Shown one piece after another: positions 1-7,768 of a DNA stretch of 64,000 nucleotides; the first letter of the stretch is position 1; every line of letters begins with the position of its first letter. The notes below the pieces were generated by a model. That model was not told the origin of the DNA and did no database searches. It saw only the letters and a program-made list of their open reading frames with translations. The DNA comes from Planctomycetota bacterium (lineage in GTDB: Bacteria > Planctomycetota > UBA1135 > GCA-002686595), in the NCBI GenBank assembly GCA_020638855.1, contig JACKHT010000008.1, forward strand, positions 72,219-136,218. Direction: 5' to 3'. The position numbers and the translations under genes are program-made.

Positions 1-643
1 TGCTCAACACCAAATCCTCGCCCCGCACCACTTGGTTGACGCCAGCGGCGGCGTCGTCCACCACCACACCCAGTTGGTACGCGGCACGACCCGCCTTGGT
101 CCAGATCACGAAGTCTCCCGATTCGGCTTCTAGATCGGATACCTGCGGCCCCAATAGCTCGTCGCTCCAACGCAAGACGCCGATGCCCTGGGTGTTCAGC
201 CGCCAAGCAGGCTCGCGCCCCGAAGCCCTCCACGCCGCTTGCGCATCGGAAAACCGGCCACGACAGGTCCCCGGATACACCGGCCCGGTTTCCCCCAGGT
301 GCGGTGCCGAGGCGGCTCGCTCGATATCGCGGCGAGTGCACACGCACGGGTACGCCCGGCCGGCGGCCACCAAACGGGCCAGGGCCGCTTCGTGCTGGGC
401 TTGCAGGTCGGTTTGCAGGATGGGCGCACCATCCCAGTCCAGACCCAACCATGCCAGGTCCTCGAGGATGCCCTGCACGTACTCCGGCCGCGAACGGGAC
501 TCGTCCAGGTCTTCGATGCGGAGCACCACGCTTCCGCCCGCATGTCGCGCACTCCACCACGCCGCCAAGAACGAGCGCGCGTGGCCCAGGTGCAAGCGGC
601 CCGTCGGGCTAGGGGCCAAGCGGCCGATCACGGGTTCGGACAT
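1..643 (-). CDS. gluQ: Glutamyl-Q tRNA(Asp) synthetase, partial (3' end outside window)
   Basis: The leftward frame from ATG at 643 encodes an N-terminus with a class I synthetase HIGH-type motif (HLGHARS, residues 18-24) inside LAPSPTGRLHLGHARS, then LRIEDLDESR. A zinc site of the GluQ pattern follows (PCVCTRRD, later YPGTCRG). GluQ is a GltX-like protein without an anticodon-binding domain that attaches glutamate to queuosine-34 of tRNA-Asp. Only about 214 codons are inside the window, so the missing C-terminal anticodon domain that separates GluQ from GltX cannot be checked directly; the Cys/Tyr spacing favours GluQ. It is host DNA left of the prophage. Confidence 0.8.
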   Translation of the reverse strand, partial: MSEPVIGRLAPSPTGRLHLGHARSFLAAWWSARHAGGSVVLRIEDLDESRSRPEYVQGILEDLAWLGLDWDGAPILQTDLQAQHEAALARLVAAGRAYPCVCTRRDIERAASAPHLGETGPVYPGTCRGRFSDAQAAWRASGREPAWRLNTQGIGVLRWSDELLGPQVSDLEAESGDFVIWTKAGRAAYQLGVVVDDAAAGVNQVVRGEDLVLS

Positions 644-840
644 GGTGCTATCCCAACATGCGAACCCAGCACTTCCCAGGGGTCCCGCGTGATTCCAGGG
701 TCGGCTCTTGGCTCCCAGGCAGGAAAGGGGCGCGAGGGTCTCCCCATTCCCTAGCAATGCTCAAGCCCCGGCTCCAGGTGGCCGGGTTGCAAGCACGCTG
801 CGTCGGCCCCAAGGACCGAGCGGACCGTTCCCGATCGCTC

Positions 841-860
841 TGGGCAGCAAGAACTGCCCA
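841..860. other. Short hairpin upstream of gluQ
   Basis: Arms TGGGCAG (841-847) and CTGCCCA (854-860) form a perfect 7-bp stem with a 6-nt loop in the 346-bp gap between gluQ and attL. There is no T-run, so a terminator role is weak. Nothing else in 644..930 looks coding. Confidence 0.35.
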
Positions 861-930
861 CTCTTCGGCTTCTGGAGAGGCCAATGCCCATGGGCTAAGG
901 CTTCAGATGACCTCCCGCTTGAATCGTGGA

Positions 931-980
931 ACACCCAACCACAACACCCAAACACACCACCCAAACACACCACCCAAACA
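931..980. repeat. C/A-rich degenerate tandem repeat next to attL
   Basis: The stretch is built almost only of A and C, with two near-tandem copies of ACACCACCCAAAC and a third partial copy. It lies on the host side, directly before the attL core. Function unknown; possibly slippage-prone spacer DNA. Confidence 0.6.
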
Positions 981-989
981 GGAGTCAAG

Positions 990-1008
990 GTGGCTCCCCG
1001 AGTAGGAC
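990..1008. other. attL: attL core (duplicated 3' end of tRNA-Asn)
   Basis: GTGGCTCCCCGAGTAGGAC is identical to 48721..48739, where it forms the CCA end, acceptor strand and half of the T-arm of tRNA-Asn. Sequence on both sides differs between the two copies, which defines the recombination core. This copy is the 3' fragment displaced from the host tRNA by integration. Confidence 0.9.
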
Positions 1009-1106
1009 ACTCGCCCCCTCTTCCTGGACGAAAGCCGACCACTTTCGGCCACCAAGAGACAGCCCTGGACACCCCTTCACGCGCTTCCGGGAGGGAGCGC
1101 GAAACC

Positions 1107-1128
1107 AACTAGGCTCCAACTAGGCTCC
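1107..1128 (+). repeat. Left-arm integrase sites: two tandem 11-mers
   Basis: AACTAGGCTCC occurs twice head-to-tail (1107-1117, 1118-1128), about 100 bp inside attL. The same 11-mer occurs four times next to attR (48591-48654). The symmetric placement inside both ends matches arm-type binding sites of lambda-like tyrosine integrases. Confidence 0.75.
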
Positions 1129-1171
1129 GTGGCTTTCCGATTCCGGATTCCGTTACGCGACCAAGACCCCG

Positions 1172-2131
1172 ATGGCCAGACCCACCAGCGCATACCAGGC
1201 AATTCTCCGTTCCGCCCTCGATAGCCAAAAACTGCAGGGGGTCGACGAAGGGTCAGAGCTTCTGTTCTTCAAGCTGCTGATGGCTTCGGACTCGAGGGGG
1301 CGATTCTTCGGGAGCGCCTTCCAAGTCCTGGCCCGCGTACTGTCCGTGCGCGCAGAGCGTGGCTCCATCGCGATCGAGGAGGTGGAGGGCCGCCTGGAGG
1401 CGCTTGCGCAGGCGGGGCTGATCAGGCGATACCAGGCGGGCGGCTCGGTGTATCTCGAGATTGTGAACTACTTCGAACCCGCCAACCGCGGGCGGCAGAG
1501 CGAGAAGTTCCCCGACCCCGCAACCGGCGAAGACCTGGCCGGCGGCGCGACGGTCCCCACTTCGGGGACGAAGAAGTCCCCGCGCCGTCCCCGTAGTAGG
1601 GCGAAGCGTGGGGACCCCACAGAAACAGAGACCGAGACAGAAACAGAGACCGAGAATACCCCTCCGGGGGGGGTTGCTCCGCAACCGCAACCACCCGGGC
1701 GAGCCCCCATGCCAAAATCGATTCAGCGAGAGCTCGAGCGCGGCATGGAGATCCTCGCGGACCTTTGCGCGAACGGCGGGCTTTCACCGCCAGGCAGGGA
1801 AATCCTCGAGGCCGTGCTGGTAGCCCGCTGTGAGTCCGTGACCGCCAAAGCGGACCTTGGCTTGCCGACGACCAGCCGAGGCTGGGCAACCCTGGCAGGG
1901 AAGGTCCAGGCGGATATCCCTGTGGCGACCAAGGCTCTGGAGCTCTTCGAGTCGGCGGGCGGCAAGCGCTTCGGGAACTACCTGCGCATGGCGGCCGAGG
2001 AGTTCACCACCCCGAGCCGGGCGCCGGCGGCGCCCGGTAGCGGCCAAGGCATTCTCGAGGGAATGGCACTCGCTCGGGCCCGCAGAATCGGGCAATTGAA
2101 CCCTAAACCTGGAGGAGCCGATGCTATCTGA
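1172..2131 (+). CDS. Phage replication protein with DnaD/replisome-organiser-type N-terminus
   Basis: 319 residues. The N-terminal part (about 15-105) has the layout of phage winged-helix replication proteins: LLFFKLLMASDSRGRF, then EGRLEALAQAGLIRRYQ and VYLEIVNYF. A low-complexity linker with a Thr-Glu repeat (about residues 150-160, encoded by two 18-bp tandem repeats) leads to a helical C-terminal part (about 180-300). In related phages such proteins bind the origin and bring in helicase or a loader; no helicase was found here, so host helicase use is inferred. It is the first gene inside attL and overlaps the next gene by 11 bp. Confidence 0.6.
   Translation: MARPTSAYQAILRSALDSQKLQGVDEGSELLFFKLLMASDSRGRFFGSAFQVLARVLSVRAERGSIAIEEVEGRLEALAQAGLIRRYQAGGSVYLEIVNYFEPANRGRQSEKFPDPATGEDLAGGATVPTSGTKKSPRRPRSRAKRGDPTETETETETETENTPPGGVAPQPQPPGRAPMPKSIQRELERGMEILADLCANGGLSPPGREILEAVLVARCESVTAKADLGLPTTSRGWATLAGKVQADIPVATKALELFESAGGKRFGNYLRMAAEEFTTPSRAPAAPGSGQGILEGMALARARRIGQLNPKPGGADAI
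1619..1654 (+). repeat. Tandem 18-bp repeat encoding a Thr-Glu linker
   Basis: ACAGAAACAGAGACCGAG occurs twice without gap (1619-1636, 1637-1654) inside the replication protein gene. It encodes alternating Thr/Glu in the interdomain linker and could vary in copy number by slippage. Confidence 0.9.
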
Positions 2132-2684
2132 AATCGAAGCCATGGAGGTTCTTGCCCCCGTCCTCGCGATGGCCGGGGGAAATGATCTCGATCGGGGCGC
2201 ACTTGCGGCCTCGATTACCGATGCGTACATCCAAGCCGTCGAGCAGTTTGCACCTGGGATTGCTCGCGAAGGAGTCCGCCGAGCGTGTGCCAAGCAAACA
2301 TCTGGCTGGCGGCCAAGCCCACAGCAGGTCGAGGCTGCCTGCAAGGCCGAGCTCGAGGACGCCGCCTTCGCGTACGTCGAGCGAGCCAAGAGGCTGCTCC
2401 CGTGGAGCCCTGAGCAAGCCACGGCCTACAACCGCCTTTCGAATGAGGAGCGCTGGAAATGGTGGATCGAGCGGTTCGAGGGCTTCTACTGCGTGAGTTG
2501 GGATTCCATGAGCCGCGCGCGCTCCAATGTTGACCGCGCGCGAATGCTTCCCGGTTGGGAGCGCATCGAAGGCTCTGCCCGGGAGACCCAATCCGCTATT
2601 GCGGCAACGCTTGACGCGGTGCTGCTCAACGCCAAGCGAAGCCAACTGGAGGCGATCGATGAACGAAGACCAGAAAGTGCGTGA
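2121..2684 (+). CDS. Small helical protein, possible helicase-loader-like partner
   Basis: 187 residues, starting inside the end of the replication gene, so translational coupling is likely. GWRPSPQQVEAACK (about 62-75) resembles the xPPxPxEF-x-x-xC segment found in lambda P-type helicase loaders, and the position after an origin-binding-type gene fits that role. No Walker motif is visible, so an AAA+ DnaC-type loader is excluded. The loader assignment rests on one motif and synteny and is tentative. Confidence 0.4.
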   Translation: MLSEIEAMEVLAPVLAMAGGNDLDRGALAASITDAYIQAVEQFAPGIAREGVRRACAKQTSGWRPSPQQVEAACKAELEDAAFAYVERAKRLLPWSPEQATAYNRLSNEERWKWWIERFEGFYCVSWDSMSRARSNVDRARMLPGWERIEGSARETQSAIAATLDAVLLNAKRSQLEAIDERRPESA

Positions 2685-2916
2685 GCATTCCGAGTGCTAT
2701 GCTGGCGTTTCGGCTGGCAAGGTAGTGACCCTTGCGCAAATGCTCGAGATTGGCCGCGAGCTCGCCATCCCTGGTGAACTCTATTCCCCCTATCACGCCA
2801 TTCTTGGGGCGCAAGACATTTGGATGAACGACTACTGCCCACGCTGCGGATCTCCGATCAACTGGGCAATCGTCCGTGCGGCGTCGAACCAAAAGCGCTT
2901 GGGAGACGATGAGTAA
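2659..2916 (+). CDS. Small protein with zinc-knuckle-like CPRC motif
   Basis: 85 residues from ATG 2659, chosen because GGAGG lies at 2648-2652; the frame is open further upstream but that part overlaps the previous gene. The C-terminal half has NDYCPRCGSPINW, one Cys pair of a zinc ribbon; a second pair is not visible. It ends 8 bp into the next gene. Function unknown. Confidence 0.6.
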   Translation: MNEDQKVREHSECYAGVSAGKVVTLAQMLEIGRELAIPGELYSPYHAILGAQDIWMNDYCPRCGSPINWAIVRAASNQKRLGDDE

Positions 2917-3364
2917 GCGCAATTTCTCGGCCCGAGACTTCGCCCGATCAGTGCCCAACGCTAGAAGCTTTCTTGGCTCGGAAGGGGGCGGGAAGCCGCG
3001 CAAGTACCAAAACAAGCGGGTGCAGTATCCTGACGGCCGCGCGTATGACTCGGTGGCCGAAGCGCGCTATGCCTTGCAGCTGGAGTTCGACCAGCAGCGG
3101 GGGTGGATTGTGGGTTTCCTCGAGCAGGTCAGCATTCGAGTCTCGCCCAAGGTCCGGTTTGTCGCAGATTTTGTGGTCTGGATGAACACCCTCGAGGGGC
3201 TCTCCGTTCGGTGGATCGACGTGAAGGGCAAGGAGACCCCCACCTTCAAGGTCAAGCGCGATGTGATCCAGTCCCGGTACCCGTTCGTCAAAATCGAGCT
3301 CGTCAAGCCGGATTGGGTGTACAAGAACTGCCCCCAGCTGCCGTTTGACGCACAGGTGAACTGA
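2909..3364 (+). CDS. DUF1064-type putative PD-(D/E)XK nuclease
   Basis: 151 residues from ATG 2909 (GGGAG just upstream). The layout matches the DUF1064 phage family: KYQNKRVQYPDGRAYDSVAEARYALQ split over residues 36-61, then RFVADFVVW, VRWIDVKGKETPTFKVKRD and a final RYPFVKIELVK. The conserved E (in VAEA), D (in VADF) and D-x-K (in DVKGK) are the expected nuclease residues. Members are found in phage replication/recombination regions and are thought to process DNA; the substrate is unknown. It overlaps the upstream gene by 8 bp. Confidence 0.75.
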   Translation: MSKRNFSARDFARSVPNARSFLGSEGGGKPRKYQNKRVQYPDGRAYDSVAEARYALQLEFDQQRGWIVGFLEQVSIRVSPKVRFVADFVVWMNTLEGLSVRWIDVKGKETPTFKVKRDVIQSRYPFVKIELVKPDWVYKNCPQLPFDAQVN

Positions 3365-3402
3365 TTTTTTGTGACGCCCCGCCGCCCATGTAACTAGGGG
3401 GG

Positions 3403-3909
3403 ATGAAGTTCTCCAAACCCATTTTGTGGCTGGGAGCAGCGCTCGCGCTCTTCGCAGCTTCTGTGATCCCTTTGGCATGCAACACCCCATACGGCCAGGG
3501 GGCGAGTTCCGACCTGGTTGGGGTGCGAGACGACCTGGGCGATGTTGTCCAGGCGGTCCAGAATGGTGACATCACCCTGAACGAGGCGGGCAAGCAGTCG
3601 GTAGACGCCTTGGTCCGCCGGTGGCAAGACTTTGAGCAACGATCTCGAGAGGAAGCCAATGCAATCCCCGGCCGAGCTACCGGCGCGCTACTGGACGGCT
3701 TGACGGCCCTGCAGACCGGCGGTGCCGGCGCTGGACTGATTGCCTTGATCATGGGGCTATTCCGACCTACCCGAAAGGAACAGGAAACCCAGATTGCATT
3801 GGCATCGAAGACCATCATGGAGGAGCGCAACACCACCAGGCAGGAGCTCCGTACCAAAATCTCCGATCTTGAGAAGCAGCTGGCGTTGCAACAAAAGCCC
3901 CCTGCCTAG
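3403..3909 (+). CDS. Membrane-anchored protein with signal sequence, possible lysis/spanin-type
   Basis: 168 residues. Residues 6-24 are hydrophobic and end in IPLAC, a weak lipobox; residues about 103-122 (GAGAGLIALIMGLF) form a second hydrophobic stretch, and the C-terminus is a charged coiled coil. Together with the next gene (coiled coil plus C-terminal membrane segment) this looks like an envelope-acting pair such as holin/spanin components, but no endolysin is next to it. Function is inferred from topology only. Confidence 0.5.
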   Translation: MKFSKPILWLGAALALFAASVIPLACNTPYGQGASSDLVGVRDDLGDVVQAVQNGDITLNEAGKQSVDALVRRWQDFEQRSREEANAIPGRATGALLDGLTALQTGGAGAGLIALIMGLFRPTRKEQETQIALASKTIMEERNTTRQELRTKISDLEKQLALQQKPPA

Positions 3910-3927
3910 TCGTCCGAGTTGAACGAT

Positions 3928-3953
3928 CGCGCGCGGGGTAACTCCCGCGCGCG
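3928..3953 (+). terminator. GC-rich hairpin between two membrane-protein genes
   Basis: Perfect 10-bp stem CGCGCGCGGG (3928-3937) / CCCGCGCGCG (3944-3953) with loop GTAACT. Only a weak T-rich stretch follows (TGTTTGC), so it may be a partial terminator or an mRNA processing/stability element. Confidence 0.5.
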
Positions 3954-3991
3954 TGTTTGCATTCCTTGAGTCTTCGCGCACCAGAGCTCGA

Positions 3992-4441
3992 ATGGAAAAC
4001 GCTGAACTGAGGTCAATGATCATCACCCTGGCTAAGAGCCAGGACGACAAGCTGCAGGACTACTTGCAGCGCTTCGAAAAGCGCACTGCGGAAGAGTCTC
4101 AGGCGCTCGCTGAGCTCAAAGTAGAGTTGACCCACCTGCGCAAGGACAATGACCGGATCCTGACGGAGCTCGACTCGCTCAATCGAACACTCTATCGCGA
4201 CTCGGCCAGACCCGCCGTTGTGACCCGGATCCAGTCCCTCGAGGCAAAGGCTAGCGAGGCCCGAGAGGCCGATGAACGCCTTGAGCGCAAGGTCGGCGTG
4301 ATCTTCTCGAAGCTGGACAAAATCTCGGACAAGCAAGACGCGGCCAAGCACTTCCGCTCCAGCCACCTCTACACGCTCTACGGGACCCTGGTTACGGCCC
4401 TGGCCGGCGTGATCATCGGCCTGATCAAGAAGGGCGATTGA
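3992..4441 (+). CDS. Coiled-coil protein with C-terminal membrane anchor
   Basis: 149 residues from ATG 3992; a GTG at 3953 is in frame but lies in the right arm of the hairpin. Residues 1-110 are a long heptad-rich coiled coil; about 123-146 (LYTLYGTLVTALAGVIIGLI) is one transmembrane helix followed by KKGD. This topology resembles phage holin-accessory or membrane-docked proteins. Its end overlaps the end of the convergent leftward gene by 17 bp. Confidence 0.5.
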   Translation: MENAELRSMIITLAKSQDDKLQDYLQRFEKRTAEESQALAELKVELTHLRKDNDRILTELDSLNRTLYRDSARPAVVTRIQSLEAKASEAREADERLERKVGVIFSKLDKISDKQDAAKHFRSSHLYTLYGTLVTALAGVIIGLIKKGD

Positions 4442-4946
4442 GCCGCTCGAATGCTGCCGAGTCGTACCACTTGCGGCTTGAGATAGTGAGCGAGCGCTTG
4501 CGCACCGATTCGTCCTCGAGGATCGAGTCCAGGCCGCGCTGCAGGGCCTCGCGGATCATCTTCTCCGGCGCCCACTCGAGGGGGCAAATGGTCAGCAGGT
4601 CAACCATGAAATCGCGGGGAATCTGGTGCTCCGTAAGATCCACGGCCTCCTCAACATAGCCAAGGCGGCGTAGGCGCTTCTGTTCGCTCCGCCAGGCGAT
4701 CATCATCTTGCGCCGCACGAGCTTGGGGCGGCTTTCGCCCTTCTTGCGCATGGAATCCAAGGCCTTGAGTTGGTCGGGCGAGAACGCAATGCGGAGCTCT
4801 GTGTCGCGCGGGGTCACCCTCTTGGGCCTCCCCTGCTTCTTGCCGTAAATTCCATGGTAGGTCCGCAGATCCTTGGTGCGCCCGTGATCACCAGCTCGCA
4901 CTCCGCAGTTGTTTCCGTTCTTCGATTTGTTCGGCTTGTTCGGCAT
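4425..4946 (-). CDS. Basic hypothetical protein, last gene of leftward early operon
   Basis: 173 residues. The N-terminal 50 residues are rich in Asn, Lys and Arg (MPNKPNKSKNGNN, KKQGRPKRVTPRD); RIAFSPDQLKALDSMRKKG follows and could be the strand-helix start of a DNA-binding fold. The rest is helical and charged. No catalytic motif. It is probably a nucleic-acid-binding phage protein; no family recognised. Confidence 0.5.
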   Translation of the reverse strand: MPNKPNKSKNGNNCGVRAGDHGRTKDLRTYHGIYGKKQGRPKRVTPRDTELRIAFSPDQLKALDSMRKKGESRPKLVRRKMMIAWRSEQKRLRRLGYVEEAVDLTEHQIPRDFMVDLLTICPLEWAPEKMIREALQRGLDSILEDESVRKRSLTISSRKWYDSAAFERLNRPS

Positions 4947-4986
4947 GGCAAGAAATGGGCCGGGACCCGAAGGCCCCGGCCTACCT

Positions 4987-5532
4987 TTAGATCCCGGCGC
5001 GCTTTACTCCCAACTCGGCCAGCTGGGCTATGTATTGCTCGTATTCGATGCCCGAGCCTGCATCCCACTTGATCAGAAACTCCATCGCAAGGCGCAGCAC
5101 ATTCGCATTTGCGAGGAATGCCGCAAATTCACGAGGGGACCTGTCTTTGACGCGCTTCACCTCGGAACAGCGCGCCGCGAGCATCGACTTCATGACCTGC
5201 GCGCGAATCTTCATGCCCTCAGGCACCTCGTCGTTGGGCCAGAATTTAGGGTCAGAGAGTAGCTCGGGCCAGACGGCTAAGATCGAGAGGGATGCGCAGC
5301 ACTTGCACCCACAGACGTAGGGCGCTGGTATGACCTCACCTTCGAAGAACCCCGGTAGTTTGCGGCGGAACTCCACAACCCGAGGCTGCGAAAGATGGAA
5401 AAGAGGCAAATTCGCGTTGTGCCGCTTCACATCAACAACTTGCATCGTGATTCCATCGAGCACGGTCTTGTGTGAAAAGGTGACATCGCCAAGGCTGATT
5501 TTGTCTGGAGCCTCGTTATGATTGAACTTCAT
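4987..5532 (-). CDS. Hypothetical protein with CGCKCC cysteine cluster
   Basis: 181 residues, with a good Shine-Dalgarno (AGGAGGG) before ATG 5532. The middle carries VCGCKCCASL (about residues 73-82), four clustered Cys that could bind metal; the C-terminal half is helical. It overlaps the upstream gene by 4 bp (ATGA), so translation is coupled. Family unknown. Confidence 0.55.
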   Translation of the reverse strand: MKFNHNEAPDKISLGDVTFSHKTVLDGITMQVVDVKRHNANLPLFHLSQPRVVEFRRKLPGFFEGEVIPAPYVCGCKCCASLSILAVWPELLSDPKFWPNDEVPEGMKIRAQVMKSMLAARCSEVKRVKDRSPREFAAFLANANVLRLAMEFLIKWDAGSGIEYEQYIAQLAELGVKRAGI

Positions 5533-5918
5533 ACCGTTGCCCTCCTTGCTCGCATAGCATTGATGCGTGCACGCAGCAATTCAGCCACCACAGGCGCCAG
5601 CGGGTCGTTCACGTCAAGCTTGGGAAGCAGCGTCGTCTCGATGTCCTGAGCCTGCTTCCAGGATAATGCCGAGCGGGTGAAGAACGCTCCCGCCTGGGCA
5701 TCAGTCAGAAGCCAACCCAGGCAGGGGTTCGACCATGCCAGCTGCGGGACGGAGACAAGGATGTCGCGCCAAACATCTTCGGGGACCCACAGGGCTTCAC
5801 CTTGGTCGAATTGGACGACTAGGGACTCGTGATTGTCCGAGATTGTGCTGATTCGAAGGACCTGCCCAAACCGCGTTTCGTCGCCCACCTTGGGGCGATC
5901 GGGATACCTTTGTTGCAT
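5529..5918 (-). CDS. Hypothetical early protein
   Basis: 129 residues from ATG 5918; a GTG at 5936 is an alternative start (135 residues). The N-terminal part looks beta-rich (RFGQVLRISTISDNHESLVV, then ALWVPEDVW), the C-terminal part helical. The first codons contain the repeated element TGCAACAAAGG, which in neighbouring genes lies at or just before the start; here no other Shine-Dalgarno is visible. Family unknown. Confidence 0.5.
   Translation of the reverse strand: MQQRYPDRPKVGDETRFGQVLRISTISDNHESLVVQFDQGEALWVPEDVWRDILVSVPQLAWSNPCLGWLLTDAQAGAFFTRSALSWKQAQDIETTLLPKLDVNDPLAPVVAELLRARINAMRARRATV
5907..5917 (-). promoter_or_regulatory. Copy of the TGCAACAAAGG translation-start element
   Basis: On the minus strand TGCAACAAAGG lies directly over the first codons of the gene starting at 5918. 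It is 11 nt identical to the complement of the linker of the candidate RNA at 46829-46843. Confidence 0.5.
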
Positions 5919-5937
5919 TTTTAGATAGGGTGACACT

Positions 5938-5953
5938 GGCGGAACATTCCGCC
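5938..5953. promoter_or_regulatory. Operator-like inverted repeat
   Basis: GGCGGAACATTCCGCC has 7-bp arms (GGCGGAA/TTCCGCC) with a 2-bp centre, directly upstream of the gene starting at 5918/5936. This is the size of a dimeric repressor site; no second copy was found by eye. Confidence 0.4.
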
Positions 5954-6028
5954 ACCTACCGAAGAAGCCCGCCGACCTCTAGGGCCTGGCGGGCGTGGCT
6001 CTTGCGCCGTGGGGATTCAGTGATCTCG

Positions 6029-6268
6029 CTACTCTTCGGCTTCCTTCGCGGCAAGGTATGCGCGCCGCCGCTTCGCGGAACGCAGCCCGATCCGCACCAT
6101 GCGCATGAGTGTGTCGTTCCGGGTTTCGCCTGGCTCGCTCTCTTCGTCCAATTCCTGGACCAAAAGGGAACCACAGCGGAACGTCAACCGCGCCCAGCTT
6201 TCACCGGGGCGCAGCTTACCTTTGGGCTTGGGGCCTGGTTTTCGGCGCTCTCTCTTCTTGACCGTCAT
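6029..6268 (-). CDS. Small basic protein, ribbon-helix-helix-like
   Basis: 79 residues. An AT-hook-like basic start (RRKPGPKPKGKLRPG) precedes a possible ribbon-helix-helix unit: strand RLTFRCGSLLVQEL, helix, turn, and helix RNDTLMRMVRIGLRSAKRRR. This could be a small DNA-binding regulator of the early operon. The fold call is from pattern only. Confidence 0.5.
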   Translation of the reverse strand: MTVKKRERRKPGPKPKGKLRPGESWARLTFRCGSLLVQELDEESEPGETRNDTLMRMVRIGLRSAKRRRAYLAAKEAEE

Positions 6269-6341
6269 GGTGGAATTCTAGGGGGATTTTGACGCTGGCG
6301 CCAGGGATTCCCCCCGGCGCCAGTTCACAGTATCAGAATCG

Positions 6342-6779
6342 TCAGGGCGTCGACTTCAACTCTCCCGCGTATGCCAGGAAGGCATTCCAGGCACCCTGGA
6401 ACTCCTGAGCGCTCTCCAGGATGGCTGGGTCTATTGTGGGCGGTTCGTTGTCCATGTTGATCACAACCAACGGCTCCCCGTCGTGTGAATAAGGGAGGAA
6501 GTGCGCACGCTTGCCATCGCTGGCGTACGCGCCCGGCCCATAGTCGCTGCCAGGTCCATGATTGACCAGGAAGCGTAGTCCCGAGGCGGCTGCGGGTTGC
6601 CAATCGGAATACCCCGCGTAGTTGACCTCCTCTAGGTCAATCGAGATCACGCCAGGCCAATCCACTTCCTCGCTCCATTCCTCGCGGGACGGAATGTCGA
6701 TCCATTGGAAGTTGTGGCCCTGGAATTGGGATAGGTCGCGCTCCGCAATGCAGAGGCGAACGAAGCATCGATCACCCAT
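6342..6779 (-). CDS. Hypothetical protein coupled to the DUF6573-type gene
   Basis: 145 residues, acidic and Trp-rich (DIPSREEWSEEVDWPGV, GYSDWQPAAASG). The start codon overlaps the stop of the upstream gene as TAATG, so it is translated by reinitiation. No signal peptide, membrane segment or catalytic motif. Family not recognised. Confidence 0.55.
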   Translation of the reverse strand: MGDRCFVRLCIAERDLSQFQGHNFQWIDIPSREEWSEEVDWPGVISIDLEEVNYAGYSDWQPAAASGLRFLVNHGPGSDYGPGAYASDGKRAHFLPYSHDGEPLVVINMDNEPPTIDPAILESAQEFQGAWNAFLAYAGELKSTP

Positions 6780-7207
6780 TAGAAATCCTCCGGGAATCCG
6801 ATGGTGATTACGGGATCAGGGGTATCCCCAGGCCCAATGCGGCACTCCAGCTGGTTCTTTCTGCGCGTCGTTCCCGCCCGATCAAGGATCAAGGTGTACA
6901 CCACGCGGGAGCTATCGGGCGCGACCTTACACGCCAGCATCGCCATCCAAATGACATCGTGCAGCCTCCCGCGCTTGTCCTGATACCGCGCCCTCCCCGT
7001 GTCCGGAATCGTTTCGATGGCAGCCATCAGAGCTCCCGTCACAGCAACCGGAATGGTGAACATTCCCGCAGCCTCCATGGTCACATCAAATAGCGCGCCG
7101 TCTTGGAGCGCTTGCTCTCGCGTGTAAGCGTGGATGATGGGCGCGTCGGCCCAAAAATCATCGCCACCGGCCCCTGCGGAGCGCTCGCTCGTCTCATTCG
7201 TTTTCAT
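6779..7207 (-). CDS. DUF6573-family early phage protein
   Basis: 142 residues. IIHAYTREQALQDGALFDVT (about 24-43), PVAVTGALMAAIETIP, a DVIWMAMLACKVAP helix, and a C-terminal GPGDTPDPVITIGFPED match the conserved skeleton of DUF6573 proteins, common on phages and plasmids and of unknown role. The start (ATG 7205-7207) is preceded by CTGCAACAAAGGAC. The first residues (MKTNETSERS) nearly repeat those of the gene upstream (MRPNETSERA), showing a duplicated start region. Confidence 0.7.
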   Translation of the reverse strand: MKTNETSERSAGAGGDDFWADAPIIHAYTREQALQDGALFDVTMEAAGMFTIPVAVTGALMAAIETIPDTGRARYQDKRGRLHDVIWMAMLACKVAPDSSRVVYTLILDRAGTTRRKNQLECRIGPGDTPDPVITIGFPEDF

Positions 7208-7213
7208 TGTTCA

Positions 7214-7229
7214 GTCCTTTGTTGCAGCC
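7214..7229 (-). promoter_or_regulatory. Ribosome-binding element, copy 1 (16-nt match to candidate antisense RNA)
   Basis: The minus strand reads GGCTGCAACAAAGGAC, containing the Shine-Dalgarno AAAGGA seven nt before the ATG at 7207. Its complement GTCCTTTGTTGCAGCC is found exactly at 46828-46843. Confidence 0.75.
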
Positions 7230-7307
7230 GAGACCATTCCCGGCACCCCGAAAGCCCCCACGGAACGAATCCGATCGGGGGCAAGGGGCCTAGTTTGGGG
7301 TTGCGCG

Positions 7308-7748
7308 CTACTCGGTTTCGGCCCCCCACTTGAATTCAAACCAGCTCAATTCAAGGTATGGCGGTTTGGGGTAGCTCTTAAGATCCTCCCAAAGCCCCAC
7401 CCCATCGCCTTGCGCTTCGAGCACGGCCTTGACGGCAAAGCAATCGAATTCATCGCCGGTGGCAGCCTCCCACAACTGCCAAGCATCAAGCATTCCTGGC
7501 CATGCGAGGACCCATGCGGCAATCTTGTCCCGCAGGCCGCCAGGCTCTGGCTCGCCCTCCACATAATCCCACCAGTCCAAGCCTTGGATCGAGTTGGGCA
7601 GCAAGGTGTCGCGGATGTGCTCGGGCGTTTCGTCATCGTCGTGCATGTCCGCATAGAGGCACGCCATGGCAGCGCGAATAAACGGTGCCAGGTCAAATTC
7701 ATGCTCGCCCCCTTCTAGGGCGCGCTCGCTCGTCTCATTCGGTCTCAT
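7308..7748 (-). CDS. Hypothetical acidic early protein
   Basis: 146 residues from ATG 7748, chosen because CTGCAACAAAGGAC lies just upstream; the longer open frame to 7796 has no support. Acidic and Trp-rich (GLDWWDYVEGEPEPGG, DAWQLWEAATGDEFD). It begins MRPNETSERALEGG, nearly the same as the next gene (MKTNETSERSAGAGG), and the similarity extends through the untranslated leader. No family recognised. Confidence 0.6.
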   Translation of the reverse strand: MRPNETSERALEGGEHEFDLAPFIRAAMACLYADMHDDDETPEHIRDTLLPNSIQGLDWWDYVEGEPEPGGLRDKIAAWVLAWPGMLDAWQLWEAATGDEFDCFAVKAVLEAQGDGVGLWEDLKSYPKPPYLELSWFEFKWGAETE

Positions 7749-7753
7749 TGTTC

Positions 7754-7768
7754 GGTCCTTTGTTGCAG
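7754..7768 (-). promoter_or_regulatory. Ribosome-binding element, copy 2
   Basis: The minus strand reads CTGCAACAAAGGACC before the ATG at 7748. Its complement GGTCCTTTGTTGCAG is exact at 46827-46841 (15 nt). Confidence 0.75.

Noticed and set aside
931..980. C/A-rich repeats as a CRISPR array
   Set aside because: Only two full copies, no regular spacers and no cas genes.
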